DNA of 7,112 nt. Source: Acidimicrobiia bacterium (GTDB lineage: Bacteria; Actinomycetota; Acidimicrobiia; Acidimicrobiales; SZUA-35). Under the pieces are notes generated by a model. It saw nothing but the letters and a program-made list of their open reading frames with translations, had not been told where the DNA came from and did no database searches. Numbering within the stretch: the first letter of the stretch is position 1; each line of letters opens with the position of its first letter. The stretch spans positions 1 through 7,112 of the forward strand of contig JAOUGG010000113.1 of NCBI GenBank assembly GCA_029857855.1, in the 5' to 3' direction. This document shows, in pieces, positions 1-6,677 of the stretch. The position numbers and the translations under genes were made by a program.

Positions 1-2
1 GG

Positions 3-413
3 ACCCAGACCGGAACCATCGCCCCCGAACGGCTCGTCGAGGGCGCCGTGCTCGTCGTTCGGGCGCTGCGGGATCACCCCGAGGTGCGGATCGGTCCGTC
101 AGTCCGCGGGGCGATCGATCTGGTGAAGATGGCCGAGAGCCTGAGCGTCATTCGCTCCCGTCCGACCACCGATCTCGACCTGGGGCTCGACGCCGCCCTC
201 ACCGCGCTGTCAGGCCGACTGCAACTCCACGACTCGGCCTCGGTGACCGCCGAGGAGATCGTCGAGGAGGTGTGGCTCCGCATCATGAACGCCCCGGAGC
301 GGCGCCCGAACGGCGACCCGGCGGACGGATCCGGAAACGGCGACGGTGGCCAACAGGAGGGAAAAGCGAGCAGCCGCAGGGCGGCGGCTCCGATCTCGAC
401 GACGAGCAGCTAG
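3..413 (+). CDS. AAA+ ATPase, MoxR-like, C-terminal part (5' end outside window)
   Basis: Only the C-terminal ~136 residues are present; the reading frame is open from base 3 and ends at TAG 411-413. The visible part looks like the helical lid that follows the ATPase core in MoxR-type AAA+ proteins: a segment reading IGPSVRGAIDLVKMAESL, then two more helices ending in an acidic ITAEE-like region (VTAEEIVEEVW), then a Gly/Asp-rich tail. Walker motifs would lie upstream and cannot be checked. The next gene encodes a VWA protein, which is the usual partner of MoxR ATPases; such pairs act as chaperones that activate metal- or cofactor-containing enzymes. Codon third positions stay strongly G/C in this frame until about base 360, where coding signal passes to the -1 frame of the VWA protein. 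The last ~16 codons after that point are probably only read when ribosomes do not shift frame. A magnesium-chelatase-type (ChlI-like) ATPase is the alternative. Confidence 0.75.
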   Translation, partial: TQTGTIAPERLVEGAVLVVRALRDHPEVRIGPSVRGAIDLVKMAESLSVIRSRPTTDLDLGLDAALTALSGRLQLHDSASVTAEEIVEEVWLRIMNAPERRPNGDPADGSGNGDGGQQEGKASSRRAAAPISTTSS

Positions 414-1348
414 AAAAGCTCCTCGACGCCGAGCAGACGGCGGACGCCCTGGCCGAGGAGGCCCGGCGCACCACCAGTCGCCGTGAACTTCAGTATCACC
501 CGGCGTTCAACCTGCTGTCGGCCGATGTCGGTCAGCTCGACGAGGAGGCGTTCGACGAACTGTGGGCCGAGGACGCTGACGAGGCTCTGGAAATCCTGGC
601 CATGATGAGCCATGCCACCGACCGGCCGCTGGCCGCCCTGGCCCGACGTCTGGCCGGTCGATTGCTGATCGACTTGACGACAGCCGGGCCGGCTCGTTCC
701 GGCGGGGTCGGCCGCCTGGTTCAACAGCCCGCTCGACCGGACTCTAGCGACATCGACGTCGAAGCGAGTCTCGACGCCATTCACGGGGCCATGGTGGAAC
801 GGCGGCGCCCGTCCCTCGACGATCTGACGACGAGAGCATGGGCCCGACCCCAGACCGCGGTCTGCCTGGTCGTCGACCGATCCGGGTCGATGGACGGGTC
901 ACGGCTGGCGACGGCGGCGCTGGCCGCGGCGGCCTGCACCTGGCGGGCCCCGGATGATCTGGCCGTGCTCGCGTTCGGTGACCGGGTGCTGACCATCAAG
1001 GACCTGGACCGCAAACAACCGCCCGCGTCGGTGGTGACGTCGGTGCTACGCCTGCGGGGACACGGGACAACCGACATCGACCTGGCCCTCAAGGCGGCTC
1101 GTCGCCAGCTACTGGCCTCGAACGCCCGTCGCCGGGTCGTGGTTCTGCTGTCGGATGGTGAGTCGACCACGGGTGACGACCCGGTCCCGGCGGCCCGATC
1201 GATCGAGGAGCTGGCGATCGTGGCGCCGGCTGACGAACCCGAGCACGCCCTCCGCCTTGGCCGGGAGGCCGGGGCTCGGGTTCAGCTGATCGACGGGCCG
1301 CTCGACGTCGTTTCGGCGCTCAACGCCGTGTTGAATCATCGGCAATGA
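272..1348 (+). CDS. VWA (von Willebrand factor A) domain protein with MIDAS site; true start uncertain
   Basis: The protein counts 358 residues from GTG 272. Residues ~40-190 are acidic and helical; residues ~195-350 form a VWA domain. The metal-ion-dependent adhesion site is complete: DRSGS at 202-206, Thr266 in GHGTTD, and Asp295 in LLSDGE. No signal peptide or membrane segment is visible, so it is probably cytoplasmic. It resembles the VWA partners of MoxR ATPases and magnesium chelatase subunit D. GTG 272 is the only start-type codon in this frame before the conserved region, but residues 1-30 from it are Arg/Pro/Gly-rich with poor GC3 bias and overlap well-biased ATPase codons, so they are probably not translated. 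Real coding seems to begin near base 362, at KSEQPQGGG, where no start codon exists. A -1 frameshift from the ATPase gene at 359-365 would explain this; an indel in the sequence is the alternative. The stop overlaps the next start (ATGA, 1345-1348). Its role is inferred from context. Confidence 0.85.
   Translation: MAPHHERPGAAPERRPGGRIRKRRRWPTGGKSEQPQGGGSDLDDEQLEKLLDAEQTADALAEEARRTTSRRELQYHPAFNLLSADVGQLDEEAFDELWAEDADEALEILAMMSHATDRPLAALARRLAGRLLIDLTTAGPARSGGVGRLVQQPARPDSSDIDVEASLDAIHGAMVERRRPSLDDLTTRAWARPQTAVCLVVDRSGSMDGSRLATAALAAAACTWRAPDDLAVLAFGDRVLTIKDLDRKQPPASVVTSVLRLRGHGTTDIDLALKAARRQLLASNARRRVVVLLSDGESTTGDDPVPAARSIEELAIVAPADEPEHALRLGREAGARVQLIDGPLDVVSALNAVLNHRQ
355..390 (+). promoter_or_regulatory. 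Candidate -1 ribosomal frameshift site (AGGAGG, slippery heptamer, hairpin)
   Basis: AGGAGG lies at 355-360. GGGAAAA lies at 359-365 and is read in the ATPase frame as G GGA AAA, the canonical X XXY YYZ pattern; a -1 slip leads exactly into the VWA frame. A hairpin follows: 368-377 pairs with 381-390 over 10 positions with one A-G mismatch and an AGG loop, and its upper five GC pairs begin 7 bases after the heptamer. These are the elements known from dnaX-type frameshifting, but there the Shine-Dalgarno element sits about 10 bases upstream of the slip site rather than overlapping it. The AGGAGG could instead have served a VWA start codon that is now absent. Function is inferred. Confidence 0.45.
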
Positions 1349-2838
1349 CCGAAGCGACAGCCCCGTTCCTGCTGTGGCGGGCGTCCAACGTCTCGGTCGA
1401 TCACGACGGCCGGCGACTCATCGGCGGCTCGCCGCAGCGCATCATGACCCTCTCACCGTCGGGCGCGAGGCTGGTGGCCGGATGGTTCACGGGAGAGCCG
1501 GTCGGGCCCGAACCGGCGCATCAAGCCTTGGCCCGGCGCCTGGTGGAGGCCGATCTGGCCTTACCAGTGGGCCAACGGCGGGGCATCGGCACGACCGATC
1601 TGGCCGTCGTCATCCCGGTCAAGGACGATCCCGAGGGGCTGACGGCGACCCTGGCCGCCTTCGACAACGCCAGGCTGCGCCCGCCCGAACCGGGATCCCG
1701 CACGGCGGCCGTCAGTCGGATCGTGATCGTCGACGACGGATCGGACCCGCCCGTCGATCCGGCGATCGGTGACCGCCTCGGTGTATCGACGGAGTTCACG
1801 GTCGTCCGGCGCTCGACCTCCGCCGGTCCCGGCAACGCCCGGAACCTCGGGGTGCGGTACGTCGAGGCACCTATGATCGTGTTCGTCGACGCCGGGGTGG
1901 TCGTCACCGAGGATCAGTTGCACACCTTGGCCGACGAACTGTGCATCGGCGACACGGTGGCCGCCGCACCGCGTGTCCGCTCCGAAATCCTTCCGACCAG
2001 ACTGGCCCGCTACGAGCGGACGTGGTCTCCGCTCGACCTCGGACAGGAGCCCGGCCTGGTCGGCCCGGGCCGTCGGATCTCGTACGTGCCGTCGACCTGT
2101 CTCGCCGTGCGCACGTCGGCGCTGATCGAGTCCGGCGGGTTCGATCCGGGCCTCCGCTTCGGTGAGGACGTCGATCTCGTCTGGCGTCTCGGGGTCCGGG
2201 GCTGGGTCCGCTATGTCCCGAGTGTGGAGGTCACCCACCCACCCCGTTCCACGCTGGGCGGTTTCGTTCGCCAGCGGTACCGCTATGGGACCTCGGCCGG
2301 TCCGCTCTCCCGCCGTCACGGTTGGGCCGTCGCCCCGGCCCGCCTCGACAGCCGCTCGGCGGCGACGTGGGCGGCGCTGGTCACCGGCTTCCGTCTCCCG
2401 GCCGCCCTGATCGCCGTGTCGGCGACCGTCGTCTACATCGCTTCGCTGATTCGCCGGGGTGTCCCGCCCCGGCGGGCTGCACGTATGGTGACCGCCGGCT
2501 GGATCGGGACCACCCGAGGACTTGCCCTGTCGACCGCCCGGACCTGGTGGCCGCTCGCCGCACTGGCCGCCACCCGACCCCGGTTTCGACTGGCACCGTG
2601 CCTGCTGATCGTCGGTTGGCTGCGGCGAGCGCGGTGGCGACGGCCGGTCCGGCCGAATACCGACCGGGCCGACGCTGGCGCGCTGTTCCCCGACCTCGGC
2701 ACCGAGCTCGCGCTCGGTGTCGTCGACGATTCCGCCTACGCGCTGGGCGTGTGGCGAGGCTCGATCCGGGCGCGCACCATGAAGCCCCTCCTGCCGCACA
2801 TACCGATCGGCCGAAGCCGAAGCGCTACTGAGCGATGA
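1345..2838 (+). CDS. mftF: Mycofactocin biosynthesis glycosyltransferase MftF
   Basis: This 497-residue GT2-family glycosyltransferase attaches glucose units to premycofactocin, the ribosomally made peptide-derived redox cofactor (family knowledge from mycobacteria). Residues 1-80 carry the MftF-specific leader region: LIGGSPQRIMTLSPSGARLV, then ALARRLVEADLALPV. The GT-A domain follows at ~85-300, with VVIPVKD at 88-94, VDDGSD at 129-134, GGFDPGLRFGEDVDLVWRL at 264-282 and RQRYRYG at 309-315. Hydrophobic stretches at ~340-369 and perhaps ~400-427 suggest membrane association. The C-terminus has the family signature DDSAYALGVWRGSIRARTMK followed by PLLP (461-484). Length is close to the usual ~470 residues. 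The expected DxD motif reads D182-A-G184, so its second Asp is missing. The start overlaps the VWA stop as ATGA and no Shine-Dalgarno sequence is evident upstream, so translation is probably coupled. The 3' end overlaps the opposing NYN gene by 14 bp. Other mft genes are not in the window. Confidence 0.9.
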   Translation: MTEATAPFLLWRASNVSVDHDGRRLIGGSPQRIMTLSPSGARLVAGWFTGEPVGPEPAHQALARRLVEADLALPVGQRRGIGTTDLAVVIPVKDDPEGLTATLAAFDNARLRPPEPGSRTAAVSRIVIVDDGSDPPVDPAIGDRLGVSTEFTVVRRSTSAGPGNARNLGVRYVEAPMIVFVDAGVVVTEDQLHTLADELCIGDTVAAAPRVRSEILPTRLARYERTWSPLDLGQEPGLVGPGRRISYVPSTCLAVRTSALIESGGFDPGLRFGEDVDLVWRLGVRGWVRYVPSVEVTHPPRSTLGGFVRQRYRYGTSAGPLSRRHGWAVAPARLDSRSAATWAALVTGFRLPAALIAVSATVVYIASLIRRGVPPRRAARMVTAGWIGTTRGLALSTARTWWPLAALAATRPRFRLAPCLLIVGWLRRARWRRPVRPNTDRADAGALFPDLGTELALGVVDDSAYALGVWRGSIRARTMKPLLPHIPIGRSRSATER

Positions 2839-5800
2839 AGAGGTCGAGCAACTGACCGTTGTTGAGCACGACGGCACCTCGTTCACGAGCCGATGAGGCC
2901 AGTGAGGAATCGTCGGTGACCAAAGCGATCGGCCATTGATCCGGGTAGGCGCTCACCAGCTCGTCGAGAGCGGCGGCCGGCTCGGTCGGCGGTGTGCTGA
3001 GCCGAATCCGGACAGCGCGGGAGATCGGCAGCGAATCGTCGTCGCCGATCCGACCGTCGAAGACCACATCGGGAGCCGCTCCGCTGGTGGCCGAGAGGTC
3101 GGCCAGATAGGTCACGAGCGCATCGCGCTGCTGCGCCACCGGCAGGCTGGGCCAACCCAGCTTGGCGACGGAGTCGCCATCGACCAACAGCACGACGTCA
3201 GGCGACGACACGACGTGCTGGGCCACGGCGATCTCGTCATTGGCGATCTCGGGGGGTATCTCGATCTGTCGTCGGCTCGAGACGCCGTACTCGGCCGCGC
3301 CGTTGCCCAGACCGTCGTCGAAGGCGGACGGTGGCGCTGCCACGTCGGCCCCGAAAACGCTGGGCGGCTGACCGGGGTCGTCGGCGAAGGCGGACGGCGG
3401 CTCGGCGAAGCCCGGGGGCTCTGCGACCGGCGAATCCAACCGACCGTCGAAGCCCGACACGGTTTGGGAGATCAGCTCGCTGATCTCGTCGAGTTCGTCG
3501 GGCTCACCGGCGCCGACGGCCTTCCAATCGTTGTTGAACGGGCTCGCTTCGTCACGTCGGCGTGCCTCCATGTCGACGACATCGCTGACAGGGGTGAAGG
3601 CCGGGATCGTGTCGGGGGCGGCGGCGACCGGCTCGTCAACCTCATCGGCTCCCACATCGGACGGCAGGTCGAATGCCGACGGCACCTGGTCGAACGACGA
3701 CGGAGCCTCGGACGGAACGTGCGTTTCGGGCTCGAGAATCGATGGTGCCTCGTCGTCGACCACGGTTGAAGGTGCTTCGTCGACCCCCACCTCGGCGCGA
3801 GGTGCATCCTCGGCGGCCTCGACGGCGGCCGGGACATCGACCGGGACATCGACCGGTGCGTCGGTCTCGACCTCCGGCTGCGTATCGGGCTGGGCGTCAT
3901 CCTCGTCGGCTTCTTCGGCCACCGATGCCGGCTCTTCCGAAACGGCCGCCCCGACGGTGTCCTCTGTGGGCACCGGCTCGATGACGGCATCGACCTCGGG
4001 CGCAGGCTCGGGCTCGACCTCAGGCGCGGGCTCGGGCTCGATCACCGGTTCAGTGGCGGCTTTGGCTTCCTGCTCGGGCTCATCGGTCGCTTCGACCGGC
4101 TCGGAAACAGGTTCGGGTTCGACCTCCACCTCCGCCGTCGGCTCGGAGACGGGAGCAGGCGCTTCGACGAAGGCCGTGAACAAGGCCATCTCGGCGGCCT
4201 CCGCCTCAGCCCTCTCGGCGCGAGCCTGGGCGGCCGCTGCCTGGGCAGCGGCCGCGGCCCCACTTCTGCGAGCCTCCTCGGCGGCGTCGGTGGCCTCCGT
4301 CGCCGTCGTTTCGGCGACCTGGAGATTGAACCGGAGCTTGGCGTTCTCCCTGTTCAGCTCGTCGATGTCGGATCGGACGCGAGTCAGTTCACTCTGGGCC
4401 TCGGAGATCTGGTTCTCGAGCGCGGTCTTCGACGACTCGAGCGCGGCGATCTGCTCGCTCAGCTCGGAAGCGGCGGCGACCCGCTTGGTCGACTCGTCGT
4501 CGCGCTGAGCCTCGGTTCGTTCGAGGCGCGAGGTCAGCTCGTCGCGTTCGGCGCTGAGCTTGTTGATGTCGACCCGCTCCGCTTCGAGCTGCTCCAGCTT
4601 TTCGTCGAGCTCGATACGTTCGGTCGCCAGACGATCGCGTTCGCCGGTCAGTTCCTCGATCGCCGACTGGTTGGTGGCGGCGATGTCGTCGAGTTCGAGC
4701 AGCCGGTTGGCCAGCTCCTCCCGCTGCCGACGCTCGGCCTGCAGTTCGACCTCGAGCGGGCCGAGCTTGTTCTCCAGGGCGTCGATCTTCTCGAGAAGCT
4801 GGTCGCGGGCCGAGACGACCCCCGTCATCTCACCCCGGAGCTCACCGCGCTCGGCCATCAGGTCGTCGCGCGCTGTCATCAGATCATCGCGCTCCTTGCT
4901 GAGCGCATTGATTCGATTCTCGTAGCTCCGGTCGGCCTGCTCGATGTCGTTCATTCGGGCGACCAGCACATCGCGCTCGACCCGTAGCTCGTTGAGCGCC
5001 TTGCGGTCGGCGTCGTTGCGATGGCGGATCTCGGCATGCTCGTCGAGCACGTCGGACAGGCTGGCCTGCAACTCCGTCAATTGGCTCTGCAGGCCGTCGC
5101 GTTCAGCCCGAAGCGTGCCGACCTCGGCCGCCAGCCGCTCGGCGTCGTCCTTCAGCGCGTTGTGCTGGGTCCGGGTCGTTTCCAACGCCAGTTCGACGTC
5201 GGCCAACCGGGAGGTCAACTCGATCTTGTCGGCTTTGAGCGACTCGGCGGTGGAGGTGGTGGTCTGCAGCTGCTCCTCGTAGGTCTCGACCTGCGAGATC
5301 ATGCGAGCGAGCTCGCGGCTCGTCGACTCCAGTTCCTGGGTGAGCGTGCGGTTGGCCGCCGTCAGCTCACCCACATCTACACCACCGGTCTTCTCATCGA
5401 CCTCTGTCAGCCGGGCCTGCAGGCTGTCGCGTTCGGCCTTCATGGCCATGCGGTCTTCGCGGATCTGATTGCGCTCCGCCGTCATCGTCTCGAGCTGGGA
5501 TTGGACGACGTTGCGCTCGCGCACCGTCTCCTCCAGATCCCCTTCGATCCGCTTCAGCCGATCCTCGATCGAGATCAACTGCGCCTGCAACTCGGACGAC
5601 CGGGTTTCGACCTGGGCCCGATCCTCTCGAACCGTTGCCAGCTCCCGCTCCACCTCGACCTGACGCTTGAGCGCCTCGGACTGCTGGCGGCGCGCCTCCT
5701 CCCGCTCATTGCGAACGGTGGCGAGATCCTGTGTGACCCTGGCCATCTCCTCGCGGGCATAGTCGAGCTCCGACGACACTGTCGCCAACTCGTCCTGGAG

Positions 5801-6484
5801 AAGGGACGCGTCCGGGTTGTCGGGCGTGTCGCTTGTGGATCCGGACATAACCAACTCCCGCTCTCCGGCCAGCCGGTCAACCAATCCCCGGAGGCTCGTC
5901 AGCTCGCTTTCGATGGCATCCGCTTCAGGGTCGAGATCGGACACCGTGGCCATGGCGTATTCCTCGTTCGTGTCGTTCGACCAGTGCCCCGTGCCGTTGA
6001 CTCCCGCCTCGGCCGATTCAAGAATCGACGCCGGCTCCTCCGCGGTCGACGGGTAGATGGGCGACAGGCTCTCCACCTCTTCGAGCTGTGCCTCGAGGTG
6101 GGCGGTCAGCTGTTCGGCGGTGAGATCATCGTCGATGGGAACATCGGCCAGCGGTGCGTCGGGGTCGAAGTCCGGAGATCCGTCTTCGGCTCGCTGGGCC
6201 AGCTCCTCGAACTCGGGGGCCCAACCGATGGGGCGATGCAGCCACAGATAGCCGGCTCGGCCGACCTCCTCCTGGGTAGCCCGGGCGGCAACCCGGGACC
6301 GGAAGTCGGAGTCGTCCTCGATCGCCTGCTGGGCGACGGCAATAGCCCGACGGGGAAGCCGGGCGAGATACAGAAAGCTGCGCATGTCGCCCGGTGGTTC
6401 GACGGCCGGATCGGCCTCCGCGTCCTCGCGGGCCACGGCAAAAGCCAATTCACATGCCCGCTGGAGAAGGGCCTCGGATCCCAT
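2825..6484 (-). CDS. Giant coiled-coil protein with C-terminal NYN (PIN-like) domain
   Basis: The protein has 1219 residues. Residues 1-105 form a small helical domain (SFLYLARLPRRAIAVAQQAI, then GRAGYLWLHRP). Residues ~186-770 are a long coiled coil rich in ERDxL units, ending in an Ala-rich helix at 741-768. Residues ~771-1065 are an acidic, Pro/Glu/Val-rich, probably disordered linker with PSxF repeats. Residues ~1097-1219 are a NYN domain: VVLLVDGDSVAKLGWPSL, VVFDGR and IALVTDDSSLASSARERGA. The same order (N-domain, coil, NYN) occurs in actinobacterial NYN proteins of roughly 400-450 residues, so this is an enlarged member. NYN domains are PIN-fold RNases, but here the usual DGYN reads DGDS and the ADD motif seems replaced by PAA, so nuclease activity is doubtful. 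It has no signal peptide or membrane segment. ATG 6484 is supported by GAGGAAAGG 7 bases upstream. It appears monocistronic, with its own intergenic region. Function is unknown; RNA processing or scaffolding is a guess. Confidence 0.9.
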   Translation of the reverse strand: MGSEALLQRACELAFAVAREDAEADPAVEPPGDMRSFLYLARLPRRAIAVAQQAIEDDSDFRSRVAARATQEEVGRAGYLWLHRPIGWAPEFEELAQRAEDGSPDFDPDAPLADVPIDDDLTAEQLTAHLEAQLEEVESLSPIYPSTAEEPASILESAEAGVNGTGHWSNDTNEEYAMATVSDLDPEADAIESELTSLRGLVDRLAGERELVMSGSTSDTPDNPDASLLQDELATVSSELDYAREEMARVTQDLATVRNEREEARRQQSEALKRQVEVERELATVREDRAQVETRSSELQAQLISIEDRLKRIEGDLEETVRERNVVQSQLETMTAERNQIREDRMAMKAERDSLQARLTEVDEKTGGVDVGELTAANRTLTQELESTSRELARMISQVETYEEQLQTTTSTAESLKADKIELTSRLADVELALETTRTQHNALKDDAERLAAEVGTLRAERDGLQSQLTELQASLSDVLDEHAEIRHRNDADRKALNELRVERDVLVARMNDIEQADRSYENRINALSKERDDLMTARDDLMAERGELRGEMTGVVSARDQLLEKIDALENKLGPLEVELQAERRQREELANRLLELDDIAATNQSAIEELTGERDRLATERIELDEKLEQLEAERVDINKLSAERDELTSRLERTEAQRDDESTKRVAAASELSEQIAALESSKTALENQISEAQSELTRVRSDIDELNRENAKLRFNLQVAETTATEATDAAEEARRSGAAAAAQAAAAQARAERAEAEAAEMALFTAFVEAPAPVSEPTAEVEVEPEPVSEPVEATDEPEQEAKAATEPVIEPEPAPEVEPEPAPEVDAVIEPVPTEDTVGAAVSEEPASVAEEADEDDAQPDTQPEVETDAPVDVPVDVPAAVEAAEDAPRAEVGVDEAPSTVVDDEAPSILEPETHVPSEAPSSFDQVPSAFDLPSDVGADEVDEPVAAAPDTIPAFTPVSDVVDMEARRRDEASPFNNDWKAVGAGEPDELDEISELISQTVSGFDGRLDSPVAEPPGFAEPPSAFADDPGQPPSVFGADVAAPPSAFDDGLGNGAAEYGVSSRRQIEIPPEIANDEIAVAQHVVSSPDVVLLVDGDSVAKLGWPSLPVAQQRDALVTYLADLSATSGAAPDVVFDGRIGDDDSLPISRAVRIRLSTPPTEPAAALDELVSAYPDQWPIALVTDDSSLASSARERGAVVLNNGQLLDLFIAQ
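3311..3706 (-). repeat. PSxF short-motif repeats in the NYN-protein linker
   Basis: The encoded linker holds APSSFDQ (927-933), VPSAFDLP (934-941), PPSAFADD (1029-1036), PPSVFGAD (1040-1047) and PPSAFDDG (1051-1058). The last three copies are spaced exactly 11 residues apart. They sit as the main aromatic residues in an otherwise acidic, Pro-rich disordered stretch, a layout typical of short docking motifs that bind a partner. This is a protein-level repeat; the DNA repeats are imperfect. Confidence 0.7.
3830..3853. repeat. 12-bp perfect tandem duplication
   Basis: CGGGACATCGAC occurs twice in direct succession, at 3830-3841 and 3842-3853. On the coding (-) strand it gives a repeated PVDV unit in the disordered linker of the NYN protein (around residues 877-884). 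The length is in frame, consistent with slippage-type expansion of the linker. Confidence 0.85.
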
Positions 6485-6491
6485 AGCCTTA

Positions 6492-6500
6492 CCTTTCCTC
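6492..6500 (-). promoter_or_regulatory. Ribosome binding site of the NYN gene
   Basis: On the - strand the sequence reads GAGGAAAGG followed by 7 bases and ATG at 6484. Good Shine-Dalgarno match and spacing fix this start codon for the 1219-residue protein. Confidence 0.75.
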
Positions 6501-6519
6501 GCTCATCTCGTCCGCCTCG

Positions 6520-6548
6520 TTTATAACGGCAGACGACAAGCAGGGTGC
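6520..6548 (-). promoter_or_regulatory. Candidate promoter of the NYN gene
   Basis: The - strand has TATAAA at 6525-6520 as a possible -10 box, 35 bases upstream of ATG 6484, which would give a leader of about 28 bases. The hexamer 17 bases further upstream (GCACCC, 6548-6543) is a poor -35, so the promoter may be weak or need an activator or alternative sigma factor. It is one of the few AT-rich spots near the gene. It is overlapped by the inverted repeat at 6525-6569. Confidence 0.4.
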
Positions 6549-6569
6549 AGCCAAATCCCTACTGCCGTT
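6525..6569. repeat. 8-bp inverted repeat across the NYN promoter
   Basis: AACGGCAG at 6525-6532 and CTGCCGTT at 6562-6569 are perfect inverted copies 29 bases apart. They bracket the interval where the -10 to -35 region of the candidate NYN promoter would lie, so a regulator binding both arms could control it. Between them AGGG and CCCT form a shorter inner pair, and TGCAGCC occurs at 6546-6552 and again at 6569-6575. An operator role is inference. Confidence 0.4.
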
Positions 6570-6609
6570 GCAGCCGGATCCGTCAGGTCCCGGCATTTGC
6601 CAGACTAGA

Positions 6610-6638
6610 TTGACGCACTTCTTGTCGGTAGGCAATAT
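6610..6638 (+). promoter_or_regulatory. Possible + strand promoter (TTGACG, 17 bp, CAATAT)
   Basis: TTGACG at 6610-6615 matches the housekeeping -35 consensus in five of six bases and is followed after exactly 17 bases by CAATAT at 6633-6638, a weaker -10. No coding gene lies downstream on this strand; the transcript would enter the inverted-repeat cluster and then run antisense into the trpD 3' end. It may drive a small RNA or be a chance match. Confidence 0.25.
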
Positions 6639-6677
6639 CTGGTTCCTCACAACGTCGTTACCAATGCGTCTTTCCTC

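Noticed and set aside
265..274. AGGAGG followed by GTG as the genuine VWA start
   Set aside because: The spacing is only 1 base, and the first 30 residues have weak codon bias and odd composition while the overlapping ATPase frame is well biased. It is kept only as the formal left boundary.
1561..2886. 441-residue open frame on the - strand
   Set aside because: It is antisense to mftF, which has clear family signatures throughout; the antisense protein is Arg/Gly/Asp/Pro-rich and shows no domain.
2936..3769. 277-residue open frame on the + strand
   Set aside because: It is antisense to the NYN domain and linker; the - strand shows NYN motifs in this stretch, while this frame shows none.
3990..4050. 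CRISPR-like short repeats
   Set aside because: The GGCTCGGGCTCG-type repeats are codons for an acidic Pro/Glu-rich linker, without uniform repeats or spacers.
3531..4508. 325-residue Ser/Ala/Thr-rich open frame on the + strand
   Set aside because: Its low-complexity Ser/Gly/Thr pattern is the mirror of the GAG/GCC/GTC-rich codons of the acidic linker on the other strand.
5021..6526. 501-residue open frame on the + strand
   Set aside because: It is antisense to the coiled-coil and N-terminal part of the NYN protein, has a Leu/Arg/Gly-rich composition without recognisable domains, and runs across the NYN start and promoter. The opposite strand has clear heptads and a good ribosome binding site.
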